Source: Alphaproteobacteria bacterium (GTDB lineage: Bacteria > Pseudomonadota > Alphaproteobacteria > UBA3830). From it: a stretch of 12,659 bases of DNA. The stretch spans positions 1 through 12,659 of the forward strand of contig BNWE01000035.1 in assembly GCA_025998595.1 (NCBI GenBank), written 5' to 3'. Shown here piece by piece: positions 1 to 6,098 of this stretch. The position numbers were made by a program, and so were the translations under genes. The notes under the pieces were generated by a model that was not told the origin of the DNA, searched no databases, and was given only the letters and a program-made list of their open reading frames with translations. Numbering within the stretch: the first letter of the stretch is position 1; each line of letters begins with the position of its first letter.

Positions 1-111
1 GGATCTACCGGTATAAAACAGTACTCTTTCGGTAGTCGTAGTTTTTCCGGCATCAATGTGAGCCATAATGCCGATATTTCTGTATCTTTCAATGGAAGTC
101 TTGCGAGCCAT
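1..111 (-). CDS. fusA: Elongation factor G, N-terminal fragment (cut by window edge)
   Basis: Only the first 37 codons are present; the gene runs off the left edge. The visible protein begins [16 protein letters not shown] and contains [12 protein letters not shown] (residues 17-28), the P-loop (G1) of translational GTPases, followed by RVLFYTG, which is typical of EF-G. EF-G drives ribosome translocation and, with RRF, ribosome recycling. The start at 111 is supported by an AGGTGG ribosome-binding site that overlaps the end of rpsG. Only two bases separate the rpsG stop from this ATG, so translation is probably coupled. The order rpsL-rpsG-fusA is the classical str operon. The domains beyond G1 cannot be assessed. 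Confidence 0.97.
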   Translation of the reverse strand, partial: MARKTSIERYRNIGIMAHIDAGKTTTTERVLFYTGRS

Positions 112-113
112 AA

Positions 114-596
<483 letters not shown>

Positions 597-968
597 TTAC
601 TTTGGTCTCTTGACGCCGTACTTGGAACGACTCTGACGTCTATTCTTCACGCCCTGAGTATCCAACGCACCACGAATAATGTGATATCTCACACCCGGAA
701 GGTCCTTTACACGCCCGCCTCGTATCATCACGACCGAGTGCTCCTGCAAATTGTGCCCCTCGCCAGGAATATAACAAGTCACCTCAAAACCACTGGTCAA
801 ACGAACACGAGCAATCTTTCTCAAAGCGGAGTTTGGTTTTTTAGGAGTAGTTGTCGTAACACGAGTACAGACTCCCCTCCTCTGCGGACAAGATAAAAGT
901 GCAGGAACTTTGTTCCTCTTTGCGACATCCTTTCTAGGATTCCTTATCAACTGATTAATTGTCGGCAT
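597..968 (-). CDS. rpsL: 30S ribosomal protein S12
   Basis: This 123-residue protein has the normal S12 length. It begins [13 protein letters not shown] and ends [21 protein letters not shown] (residues 39-51) and [10 protein letters not shown] (83-92) form the decoding-centre surface. The lysines at 43 and 88, where streptomycin-resistance changes occur in other bacteria, are unaltered. D89 in VKDLPG is the residue that RimO methylthiolates in some species. The reading frame stays open 20 codons further upstream to 1028, but the S12 family start and an AGGGAAGGGG ribosome-binding site select the ATG at 968. It is the first gene of the str operon, under the promoter at 1052-1080. Confidence 0.98.
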   Translation of the reverse strand: MPTINQLIRNPRKDVAKRNKVPALLSCPQRRGVCTRVTTTTPKKPNSALRKIARVRLTSGFEVTCYIPGEGHNLQEHSVVMIRGGRVKDLPGVRYHIIRGALDTQGVKNRRQSRSKYGVKRPK

Positions 969-1051
969 GCGCCCCTTCCCTAATTTAAAAATACCACACG
1001 AGGAATCCATACAAACTTGCATTTGCACTCTATAACCCCTGCGAAGGCTGT

Positions 1052-1080
1052 ATAATACCCATTACTCTAGAATTAGTCAA
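1052..1080 (-). promoter_or_regulatory. Sigma-70 type promoter of the rpsL-rpsG-fusA operon
   Basis: On the minus strand a -35 box TTGACT (1080-1075) and a -10 box TATTAT (1057-1052) are separated by exactly 17 bases. Each box has one mismatch to consensus. Transcription would start near 1045, giving a leader of about 77 bases before rpsL. The strength fits a ribosomal protein operon. It also separates the str operon from gene A upstream. Confidence 0.8.
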
Positions 1081-1152
1081 GCCCTTGACGGAAAACTGAG
1101 TAAAATAAATAGAATTATTATCGGATCAATTTCTGTGATGATTATAACACAC

Positions 1153-1185
1153 TTTCGGCACCGCCCGATAGAGACGATGCCGAGA
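1153..1185. repeat. Hairpin repeat, copy 1, downstream of gene A
   Basis: Arms CGGCACCG (1156-1163) and CGATGCCG (1175-1182) pair through eight positions with one G-U, and pairing extends two or three bases outward. The loop contains CCCGATAGA. A closely matching copy lies at 2583-2614 below gene C, including the flanking CAC-x-CTTT. No U-tract follows on either strand, so it does not look like a standard intrinsic terminator. It may be a REP-like element or an mRNA-stabilising 3' hairpin. It lies 39 bases past the gene A stop and before the rpsL promoter. Confidence 0.7.
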
Positions 1186-1223
1186 AATTTTAAAACGACT
1201 TTCGTCTGCGAAAACAAATTGAA

Positions 1224-1646
1224 CTAAGCAGCAGGGGTAAATCCAAAACGACCAGTGTTTTCCCCATCGCCACCAGATATGTATTTAAAGCTTTCTCTTG
1301 GCAACCGATATTTTGTTATTCCATTCCTATCGCCCCACAACCAAGGTAAAAATCCAGCATTGTGTATTGTTATCTCACATGACGATTTCCGTTGTTCAAA
1401 CAAACCCAACATACTATGGACAGCAACAGGGAGATTTATGTCACCACCGGATTCGACACGAGCGCGAATTTTATCGATACCGCTAACACTCTCAGTCGCC
1501 CATGTCAGGTCCTCGCCTTCGCGCACATGCAGGGTCGCTATACCCCAGAGAGGAATGTCACGCTTATACTCTATCCCTTCCGCATTCATCATGCCCATAC
1601 CCAAAAGCACAAGAGCAAACGCTCTACATCTAACTTTTATTGTCAT
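1224..1646 (-). CDS. Gene A: small predicted exported protein, paralog family
   Basis: The 140-residue product is not recognised. Residues 1-23 form a signal peptide: MTIKVRCR, then a hydrophobic FALVLLGMGMMNA core and a likely cut after NA or AEG. The mature part is about 115 residues with no known domain. It ends GDGENTGRFGFTPAA, resembling the C-terminal motif of genes B and C. The upstream ATG at 1658 lacks a ribosome-binding site. The ATG at 1646 has GAGG six bases before it, so it is preferred. It has its own TTGACA promoter at 1688-1717. It is the last gene of the secreted-protein array, just before the str operon. It is the most diverged member: its leader and signal peptide match the others, but most of the mature sequence does not align by eye. 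Function is unknown; secretion is inferred. Confidence 0.82.
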   Translation of the reverse strand: MTIKVRCRAFALVLLGMGMMNAEGIEYKRDIPLWGIATLHVREGEDLTWATESVSGIDKIRARVESGGDINLPVAVHSMLGLFEQRKSSCEITIHNAGFLPWLWGDRNGITKYRLPRESFKYISGGDGENTGRFGFTPAA

Positions 1647-1687
1647 TCTATACCTCATTTAACAATATACTACCAAAACCCTCCTGT

Positions 1688-1717
1688 AGGATAGCACAGC
1701 TTCAAAACAATTGTCAA
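1688..1717 (-). promoter_or_regulatory. Promoter of gene A (family promoter)
   Basis: A perfect -35 TTGACA (1717-1712) is followed after 18 bases by TATCCT (1693-1688). A TGC directly before the -10 box gives an extended -10. The same layout, TTGACA-N18-TGn-TAnnnT, recurs before genes B, C and D, which supports function. The leader to the start codon is about 35 bases and contains the family motif ATATTGTTAA. Confidence 0.75.
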
Positions 1718-1773
1718 TCTATGACAAGTCTCACCAATTGGAGACAAAAATATTTTGCTTTTTATCAGATTTT

Positions 1774-1828
1774 ATAAAAAAGGCATGTCTTCAATCGCCC
1801 AACAATGAGCACATACGAAAACATGCCT
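1774..1828 (-). terminator. Intrinsic terminator of gene B
   Basis: Reading the minus strand after the gene B stop, AGGCATGT (1828-1821) pairs perfectly with ACATGCCT (1788-1781). Pairing extends four or five more bases inward, including G-U pairs, and a run of six U follows (1781-1776). This is a classic intrinsic terminator. The same block recurs at 3321-3375 after gene D with roughly 85 percent identity by eye. A separate 16-bp palindrome, arms GATTCAA and TTGAATC at 1833-1848, lies just before it. Confidence 0.75.
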
Positions 1829-1870
1829 GATAGATTCAAGATTGAATCGAACTACAAAATTGCAACTATG

Positions 1871-2455
1871 CTACATGCCAAATGCAAACCTGCCGGTATA
1901 CTTGCTAGGACCATCAGAAACTTTTTTGCATAGCGCTCCACATATTACCTCGACCGCATGTTCATCTGCTGTCAGAAACGGAAGCGAAAGCAAAATATGA
2001 TCGGCACTACCATAACGAGACAGTGCACAGAATACTGCAATCTTTCTCTTTTGAAGCAAACAAAACTCTACCATGGTTTCATCATCGGTCAATTCCACAT
2101 CAAACGGTATATTACGATCTAGTAGCCCAAAAATAGTCAAAGCATTAAATCTAGCCGCACTTGGATTGTCATTTAATCCATACATCGCAACAAGATAAGG
2201 AACAATAGGGTTATTCGCTGGTAGTTCTGTTCTTAGCTTCTTTGTTGTAACAAAGTCAGAAACCTTCCCAATGTCATTTTTGGGAAAGAACACAGTCAAT
2301 CCTGTGCAAACAACAGGCTGCATATCTACCGCTCGCTGATTCGCCTGATCTTCACTCATTTGTAACCGCGGAAAATTGTCCATCGCCGCCGCATTCATCA
2401 CTCCCATACACGCAAGCACAAGAACCAAAACTTTACTACTAATTTTCATTGTCAT
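1871..2455 (-). CDS. Gene B: predicted exported protein, paralog of gene C
   Basis: The 194-residue product is unrecognised. Residues 1-22 are a signal peptide (MTMKISSKVLVLVLACMG, then VMNAAA). The mature protein starts near MDNFPRLQ, closely like MDKFPRIE of gene C. Both share a mid-region I-x-FDV-x-L-x-DD followed by EFC-x-LQ, and a C-terminal C-x(n)-DG-x-S-x-Y-x-G-x-F-AF. Five cysteines in the mature part could form disulfides in an oxidising compartment. The ATG at 2467 has no ribosome-binding site; the ATG at 2455 has GGAG six bases upstream and is preferred. It has its own promoter at 2498-2527 and an intrinsic terminator at 1774-1828, so it can be a single-gene unit. Host-directed or surface function is plausible only by context. 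Confidence 0.85.
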   Translation of the reverse strand: MTMKISSKVLVLVLACMGVMNAAAMDNFPRLQMSEDQANQRAVDMQPVVCTGLTVFFPKNDIGKVSDFVTTKKLRTELPANNPIVPYLVAMYGLNDNPSAARFNALTIFGLLDRNIPFDVELTDDETMVEFCLLQKRKIAVFCALSRYGSADHILLSLPFLTADEHAVEVICGALCKKVSDGPSKYTGRFAFGM

Positions 2456-2497
2456 TTCATACTCCATTTAACAATATCTAATAAAAAAAACGCCAGA

Positions 2498-2527
2498 AGA
2501 TTAACACGGCAAAGAAACGTTTGTCAA
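2498..2527 (-). promoter_or_regulatory. Promoter of gene B (family promoter)
   Basis: A perfect -35 TTGACA (2527-2522), an 18-base spacer and TAATCT (2503-2498) preceded by TGT (extended -10). The 33 bases from TTGACAAACG to AATCTTCTG are identical with the gene C promoter, which shows recent duplication. TTATTAGATATTGTTAA follows in the leader. Confidence 0.72.
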
Positions 2528-2582
2528 CACGAGATGAATTATTATTTTGCGGTAGATATATTTTTAGGCAGATAAGGCACGC

Positions 2583-2614
2583 TTTTGGCACCGCCCGATA
2601 GAACGATGCCGATA
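2583..2614. repeat. Hairpin repeat, copy 2, downstream of gene C
   Basis: GGCACCG (2587-2593) pairs with CGATGCC (2604-2610) around a loop CCCGATAGAA. It matches copy 1 at 1153-1185 over roughly 30 bases, with one or two indels. It lies 20 bases beyond the gene C stop and upstream of the gene B promoter, the same relative place as copy 1 holds below gene A. There is no U-tract. Confidence 0.7.
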
Positions 2615-2634
2615 ATATTCGCTTGCAAGACTTT

Positions 2635-3231
2635 TTATTGTATATTGCAAGAATCAGCTTGTATGCCGAAAGAATTAGCAATACCCTGAGCCTTATTAGG
2701 TGAAAATGCGAACATTCCTTGGTATGCACTATCGCCATCAGCATATTTAGAACAGTACATTCCAGCAGTAAACGCGATCCATGCGTCGCCTAAAGAAGCC
2801 TGACAACTCGCATTGCAAAGCACACCTAAAGCACCAAAGTTAAAGTCAGGATCAGTCACAGCCGCTTTATTTTGAAGAGAGCAAAATTCTTTTAAAATCC
2901 CATCATCCATTAACTTTACATCAAACTGAATATTTATCCCGTCGCTTGCTTTCTGAAGGATTTTTTCAGAGAGATGTATAAGGATAGCGCCATCGCTCGG
3001 ATTAATCGCCTTCGCCTTCGCTTTTCTGACCCAACTTTCAACCTTGTCAAGGTGCTCAGCTTGCACATACACTATCATCTTTTCGCTAACAGGAATAGAC
3101 TTCAGATCGCTCATTCTCTGCGCCAACTGTTCTTTTGTAAGCTCGATTCTTGGAAATTTGTCCATCGCCGCCGCATTCATCACTCCCATACACGCAAGCA
3201 CAAAAGCCAATACTTTACTACTAATTTTCAT
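2635..3231 (-). CDS. Gene C: predicted exported protein, paralog of gene B, with altered start region
   Basis: The product has 198 residues from the ATG at 3231 and is unrecognised. Its signal peptide is MKISSKVLAFVLACMG, then VMNAAA, nearly that of gene B. The mature protein begins MDKFPRIE, contains I-x-FDV-x-L-x-DD and EFCSLQ, and carries DG-x-SAYQGMFAF near the end. A 23-residue tail beyond that motif is absent from genes A and B. The family start codon (position 5 of the MEYEM-type leader) is ATA here instead of ATG. Initiation must then use the ATG at 3231, with GGAG 12 bases upstream, the ATG at 3249 that lacks a ribosome-binding site, or a rare ATA start. Expression may be reduced. 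It has its own promoter at 3279-3308. Confidence 0.82.
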   Translation of the reverse strand: MKISSKVLAFVLACMGVMNAAAMDKFPRIELTKEQLAQRMSDLKSIPVSEKMIVYVQAEHLDKVESWVRKAKAKAINPSDGAILIHLSEKILQKASDGINIQFDVKLMDDGILKEFCSLQNKAAVTDPDFNFGALGVLCNASCQASLGDAWIAFTAGMYCSKYADGDSAYQGMFAFSPNKAQGIANSFGIQADSCNIQ

Positions 3232-3278
3232 TGTTATTTCACACTCCATTTAACAATATCTAATAAAAAAACAACAGA

Positions 3279-3308
3279 AGATTAACACGGCAAAGAAACG
3301 TTTGTCAA
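3279..3308 (-). promoter_or_regulatory. Promoter of gene C (family promoter)
   Basis: A perfect -35 TTGACA (3308-3303), an 18-base spacer and TAATCT (3284-3279) with TGT before it. It is nearly identical to the gene B promoter. The terminator block of gene D abuts its upstream edge at 3321. Confidence 0.72.
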
Positions 3309-3320
3309 GGCTCAGATTTT

Positions 3321-3375
3321 ACAAAAAAAGCATGCTTTCAATCGCCCAACAATGAACGCATACAAAAATATGCCT
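3321..3375 (-). terminator. Intrinsic terminator of gene D
   Basis: This is a homolog of the terminator at 1774-1828. On the minus strand AGGCAT (3375-3370) pairs with the GCATGCTT side using one G-U. After one internal mismatch, four or five further pairs follow. Seven U residues follow the stem. The middle, TTGTTGGGCGATTGAA, is identical in the two copies. It stands about 90 bases beyond the gene D stop; I see no gene in the 3376-3463 stretch between. Confidence 0.65.
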
Positions 3376-3463
3376 ACTTGTCGAATAAGCCGAGAAAATT
3401 TTACTCTCAGCCTCTCACGAACCGGACACAACCTTCGTCCAGCTCTTGTCACCACTCTATGGT

Positions 3464-4231
3464 TTACTCATAAGTTTTCCAGGCTATACTCGTAACACAG
3501 CCAGCCACACCTGTCGCCACTCCATATGCGAATACACTACCAATAGTCAGATCTTCCCACTTTGAAGAGAGCACATAAGTTCCTGCCGCGACAATAAATC
3601 CAATAGGTACAGAAAAACAAAATTTTTTCGCGCACGATGCTTGTTGTTCCTCCAGCCTCCGTTCAATTGCAAGCCTTTCTCTTTTTTCTTGTCTTGCTCG
3701 TTCTCTCCTTTCTCTTGCAATCTGTTTCACTTGTTCTCTTCTTTCTATTTCTTCTTGTCTTGCTTGTTCTCTCCTTTCTCTTTCTTCTTTCCTTGCTCTA
3801 CCACGCGCCGCAGCTTCGGCGGCAAGTCTACGCCGCTCCTCTCGCTCAGCTTCTTCCGCAAGTCTAGCAGACTCCTGACGAGCATTCTCTGCATCTATTT
3901 CCCCTGGAGTCCATAGGCTTAACTTCATGAATTGAAAAAAATCATGTGGTGCTGCATTATCCCTTTCACGCCTTCCAACTTTCACACAATGCAAATGGTT
4001 CTTTTCTGCAAAAGTTGAAATTTCATTGCACACAGTCGGAAGCGTACGATTTTTATCGCTACTTGCAACTTTAATCTCAAGACCATCGGGAGCTAACTCA
4101 AAATGTCCTCCTCCATTGCCATTATTATAATATGCAGCAAATTCAGGCGGAGAAATCATCCCTTCAGCATACGCTACACTCGTACACGAAAGCACCAAAG
4201 CCAAAACTTTATTACTAACTCTTATTGTCAT
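3464..4231 (-). CDS. Gene D: exported protein with coiled coil and two C-terminal membrane segments
   Basis: The 255-residue product is unrecognised. Residues 1-22 are a signal peptide (core KVLALVLSCTSVAYA, with an AYA cut site). Residues 25-110 form an N-terminal domain shared with gene E: GMI at the start, a Gly-rich patch, an AE...CV segment, and a closing L-x-LWT matching LTPWT in gene E. Residues 112-198 are extremely rich in Arg, Glu and Gln in coiled-coil spacing, with imperfect repeats such as ERREQARQEE. Residues 203-222 and 229-250 are two hydrophobic, glycine-containing segments that could form a membrane hairpin. The layout suggests a protein exported and then anchored in a membrane, with a long charged rod; this is inference. 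The start at 4231 has GGAG six bases upstream. Promoter at 4272-4301, terminator at 3321-3375. Confidence 0.85.
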   Translation of the reverse strand: MTIRVSNKVLALVLSCTSVAYAEGMISPPEFAAYYNNGNGGGHFELAPDGLEIKVASSDKNRTLPTVCNEISTFAEKNHLHCVKVGRRERDNAAPHDFFQFMKLSLWTPGEIDAENARQESARLAEEAEREERRRLAAEAAARGRARKEERERREQARQEEIERREQVKQIARERRERARQEKRERLAIERRLEEQQASCAKKFCFSVPIGFIVAAGTYVLSSKWEDLTIGSVFAYGVATGVAGCVTSIAWKTYE

Positions 4232-4271
4232 TTCATACTCCATTTTACAATATCTAATAAAAAATTATTAA

Positions 4272-4301
4272 AGATTAGCACAGCAAAGAAGCAGCTGTCA
4301 A
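4272..4301 (-). promoter_or_regulatory. Promoter of gene D (family promoter)
   Basis: A perfect -35 TTGACA (4301-4296), an 18-base spacer and TAATCT (4277-4272) preceded by TGC. The CTTCTTTGCTGTGCTAATCT spacer region resembles those of genes B and C. No terminator is visible between the gene E stop (4339) and this promoter, so read-through from gene E into D is also possible. Confidence 0.72.
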
Positions 4302-4338
4302 TGCAAAATGATTTAAATTAGAGAAACAAAAAAACGTT

Positions 4339-5784
4339 TTACCCCATCATCCTTTTAAAACTATCCATACCACATTTATACCCATTATCAACAATTTCAG
4401 CACACCATTCGCTAAATTTCTTCGAATCTGGCGCTACAGATTGACCATTTGCACACATAACCCAAACAATATATTTAGCCAAAAGCAAACCTTGATCAGC
4501 AGCTTTCCAAAAACATTTAAATGCTTCTCCTAAGTTGCCCCCTTTTCCTGCATTTAAATAAAAATCAGCAAGGTTGCACTGAGCAGTATCATGACCTTGC
4601 TCTGCGTAGTTTAGATAAGATTCAAGCGCTCTCCAGCTACTCACTGAATATTGGCCAAAATAATGCATATTTCCAAGCATTAATTGCGCCTTGGCATCAC
4701 CTTTAGCCGCTGCTTGTGTAAACAGATTCATTGCTGTCTCAGGACTATGCTTCACATATTGAGCTGTAAGATGCATGCCTCCAAGACCACATAGAGCAGG
4801 AGGATATGACATACCTGCAGCTTCCGACAACAATTTGAATGCCTTCTCAAAGCTCTGCTTAACATAGATACCATTCAAATGCATAGCCGCAAAATCGCAT
4901 TTTGCCGAAAGATCACCTCGATCAGCAGCTTCCGAGAACTTTTTAAATGCTTGCTTTTGATTCTCCCCTGCCCATACTACTTTATTATCGAAAAATCCAA
5001 GATCATCTGCTATTTCTTCACCTTTTAGAGAAAAAAGTATGGGGCCCATTTTCTTTTTACCATCAACCATTTTGAAAGGAGTGTTGTAATATTCGCCTGT
5101 CGACACATTTTCATTCTCCTCTTTTTCGGCTTGTTCCTTTTCCAATTCGAGCATCTTCCTATATTGCGCTTCCACTTCTCGCGCTTTTCTGTTACGCTCT
5201 GCTTCCGCCTCACGCGCTCTTCTGTTACGTTCAGCTGCTTCCGTTTCTCGCGCTCTTCTGTTACGCTCAGCTGCTTCCGCTTCTCGCGCTCTTCTGTTAC
5301 GCTCAGCTGCTTCCGCTTCTCGCGCTCTTCTGTTACGCTCAGCTGCTTCCGCCTCACGCGCCCTTCTGTTACGCTCAACCGCTTCCGCCTCACGTTCACG
5401 CCTTTCCGCCAGTTCATCTTGTGCTTTACGTTTAATCTCTTCCCTACGTGCCATCTCCTGAACTATTTTTTCTCGAGTCCATGGAGTTAACGTTACGTGC
5501 TGAACAAAAGTAGAGGTCTTCCCAGCTCCTCTTTGATCCAACGCTCCAGCAACACAGTCCATCATTCTTTCTTCTGCAATACTTTTAACTTCGTCAAATT
5601 TATCTTTAACCAGACCTTTTTTTCCGGAAATTTCAAAATCTTTTTTACCAAACTCACAAAGCGCTCCGCCGTTGCGATTACATAACGTAACGAAATTACC
5701 GAAAGGAATCATCCCTTCCACATACGCCACACTCGTACACGAAAGCACCAAAGCCAAAACTTTATTACTAACTCTTATTGTCAT
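4339..5784 (-). CDS. Gene E: exported protein with charged 12-residue repeats and Sel1-like repeats
   Basis: The product has 481 residues. A signal peptide (1-24, core KVLALVLSCTSVAYV) precedes an N-terminal domain shared with gene D (25-103, ending LTPWT). Residues 105-225 are a charged helical linker with six tandem copies of EAEAAERNRRAR or close variants (132-202). Residues 275-470 look like about five Sel1-like (TPR-family) repeats: AFKKFSEAADRGDLSAKCDF, AFKLLSEAAG, AMNLFTQAAAKGDAKAQLML, LESYLNYAEQGHDTAQCNLA and AFKCFWKAADQG. Sel1 repeats form helical solenoids that bind proteins and are common in secreted or periplasmic proteins of intracellular bacteria. The position -1 of the usual cut site is Val instead of Ala (gene D has AYA), so cleavage may shift to SVA. 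An upstream ATG at 5826 opens a 14-codon extension without a ribosome-binding site; the ATG at 5784 has GGAG six bases before it. Confidence 0.88.
   Translation of the reverse strand: MTIRVSNKVLALVLSCTSVAYVEGMIPFGNFVTLCNRNGGALCEFGKKDFEISGKKGLVKDKFDEVKSIAEERMMDCVAGALDQRGAGKTSTFVQHVTLTPWTREKIVQEMARREEIKRKAQDELAERREREAEAVERNRRAREAEAAERNRRAREAEAAERNRRAREAEAAERNRRARETEAAERNRRAREAEAERNRKAREVEAQYRKMLELEKEQAEKEENENVSTGEYYNTPFKMVDGKKKMGPILFSLKGEEIADDLGFFDNKVVWAGENQKQAFKKFSEAADRGDLSAKCDFAAMHLNGIYVKQSFEKAFKLLSEAAGMSYPPALCGLGGMHLTAQYVKHSPETAMNLFTQAAAKGDAKAQLMLGNMHYFGQYSVSSWRALESYLNYAEQGHDTAQCNLADFYLNAGKGGNLGEAFKCFWKAADQGLLLAKYIVWVMCANGQSVAPDSKKFSEWCAEIVDNGYKCGMDSFKRMMG
5179..5391 (-). repeat. 36-bp in-frame tandem repeat inside gene E
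   Basis: Six units are visible, each containing TCTGTTACG on the plus strand. The four central units, reading EAEAAERNRRAR three times and ETEAAERNRRAR once, are nearly identical in DNA. The unit nearest the 3' end of the gene is 33 bp because it lost one Ala codon. The unit length is a multiple of three, so copy-number change would keep the frame. Codons are nearly unchanged between central units, which points to recent expansion. Confidence 0.9.
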
Positions 5785-5826
5785 TTCATACTCCATTTTA
5801 ACAATATCTAATAAAACAATCTCCAT

Positions 5827-5855
5827 AAGTTAATACAAAAGAAGGCCGCTGTCAA
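5827..5855 (-). promoter_or_regulatory. Promoter of gene E (family promoter, weaker -10)
   Basis: A perfect -35 TTGACA (5855-5850) is followed after 17 bases by TAACTT (5832-5827). The spacer retains the CTTCTTTTG block seen in genes B to D, but the extended -10 is less clear and alternative -10 placements exist. The leader then has TTATTAGATATTGTTAA as in the other family genes. Confidence 0.6.
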
Positions 5856-5869
5856 CACACAACAAATTC

Positions 5870-5928
5870 CACCAGTTAGAAGCAAATATATTTTTGTTTT
5901 TTATCAGACTTTACAAAAAAGCATACAC
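5870..5928 (-). repeat. Remnant of the family upstream/terminator block above gene E
   Basis: The stretch with TTTTTATCAGACTTTACAAAAAAGCAT resembles 1741-1784 and 3311-3334, which form the U-tract side of the terminators of genes B and D. Similarity stops just after GCAT, so the pairing arm is missing. It looks like the leftover end of another family member that once lay upstream. The gap 5856-6098 holds otherwise only the palindrome at 5961-6047 and no gene that I can support. Confidence 0.5.
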
Positions 5929-5960
5929 TCCTTACAATTGATAAGTTGTTTTTTCTTTTT

Positions 5961-6047
5961 TGGATTCCTACGACTCTTCAAGCCTCTGAATGACGAGAGT
6001 TCCAACTTTTTTCGTCATCCAGAGTAGCATAGCGACGTAGGGAGCCA
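5961..6047. repeat. RPE-like palindromic element, intergenic copy
   Basis: Two 35-base arms (5961-5995 and 6013-6047) are imperfect inverted repeats, about 24 of 35 positions matching, around a 17-base spacer. The arm reading CCTACGTCGCTA-x-GCT on the minus strand matches one arm of the cysS-internal element (7921-8009) at about 28 of 30 bases. The other arm matches the other cysS arm at about 29 of 34. It lies in the intergenic region between genes F and E, in the opposite orientation to the cysS copy. The type resembles the dispersed palindromes of Rickettsiales genomes. Confidence 0.85.
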
Positions 6048-6098
6048 ATTAGATAAACCACAACTTAATTTGATATAATTTCTTCAAAATTAGAATAT

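Noticed and set aside
969..1028. 20-codon N-terminal extension of rpsL
   Set aside because: The S12 family starts at MPTINQL, and a strong ribosome-binding site precedes 968; the extension is chance open frame in the leader.
1085..1111. Plus-strand TTGACG with AT-rich -10-like sequence
   Set aside because: Spacing is poor and no plus-strand gene follows.
2478..2744. 88-residue minus-strand frame overlapping the end of gene C
   Set aside because: It overlaps gene C, a hairpin repeat and the gene B promoter, and has no ribosome-binding site; chance frame.
5025..5417. 130-residue frame reading SVTEEREKRKQL repeats on the minus strand
   Set aside because: It is a frame shadow of the 36-bp repeats in gene E; a repeat length divisible by three keeps all frames open.
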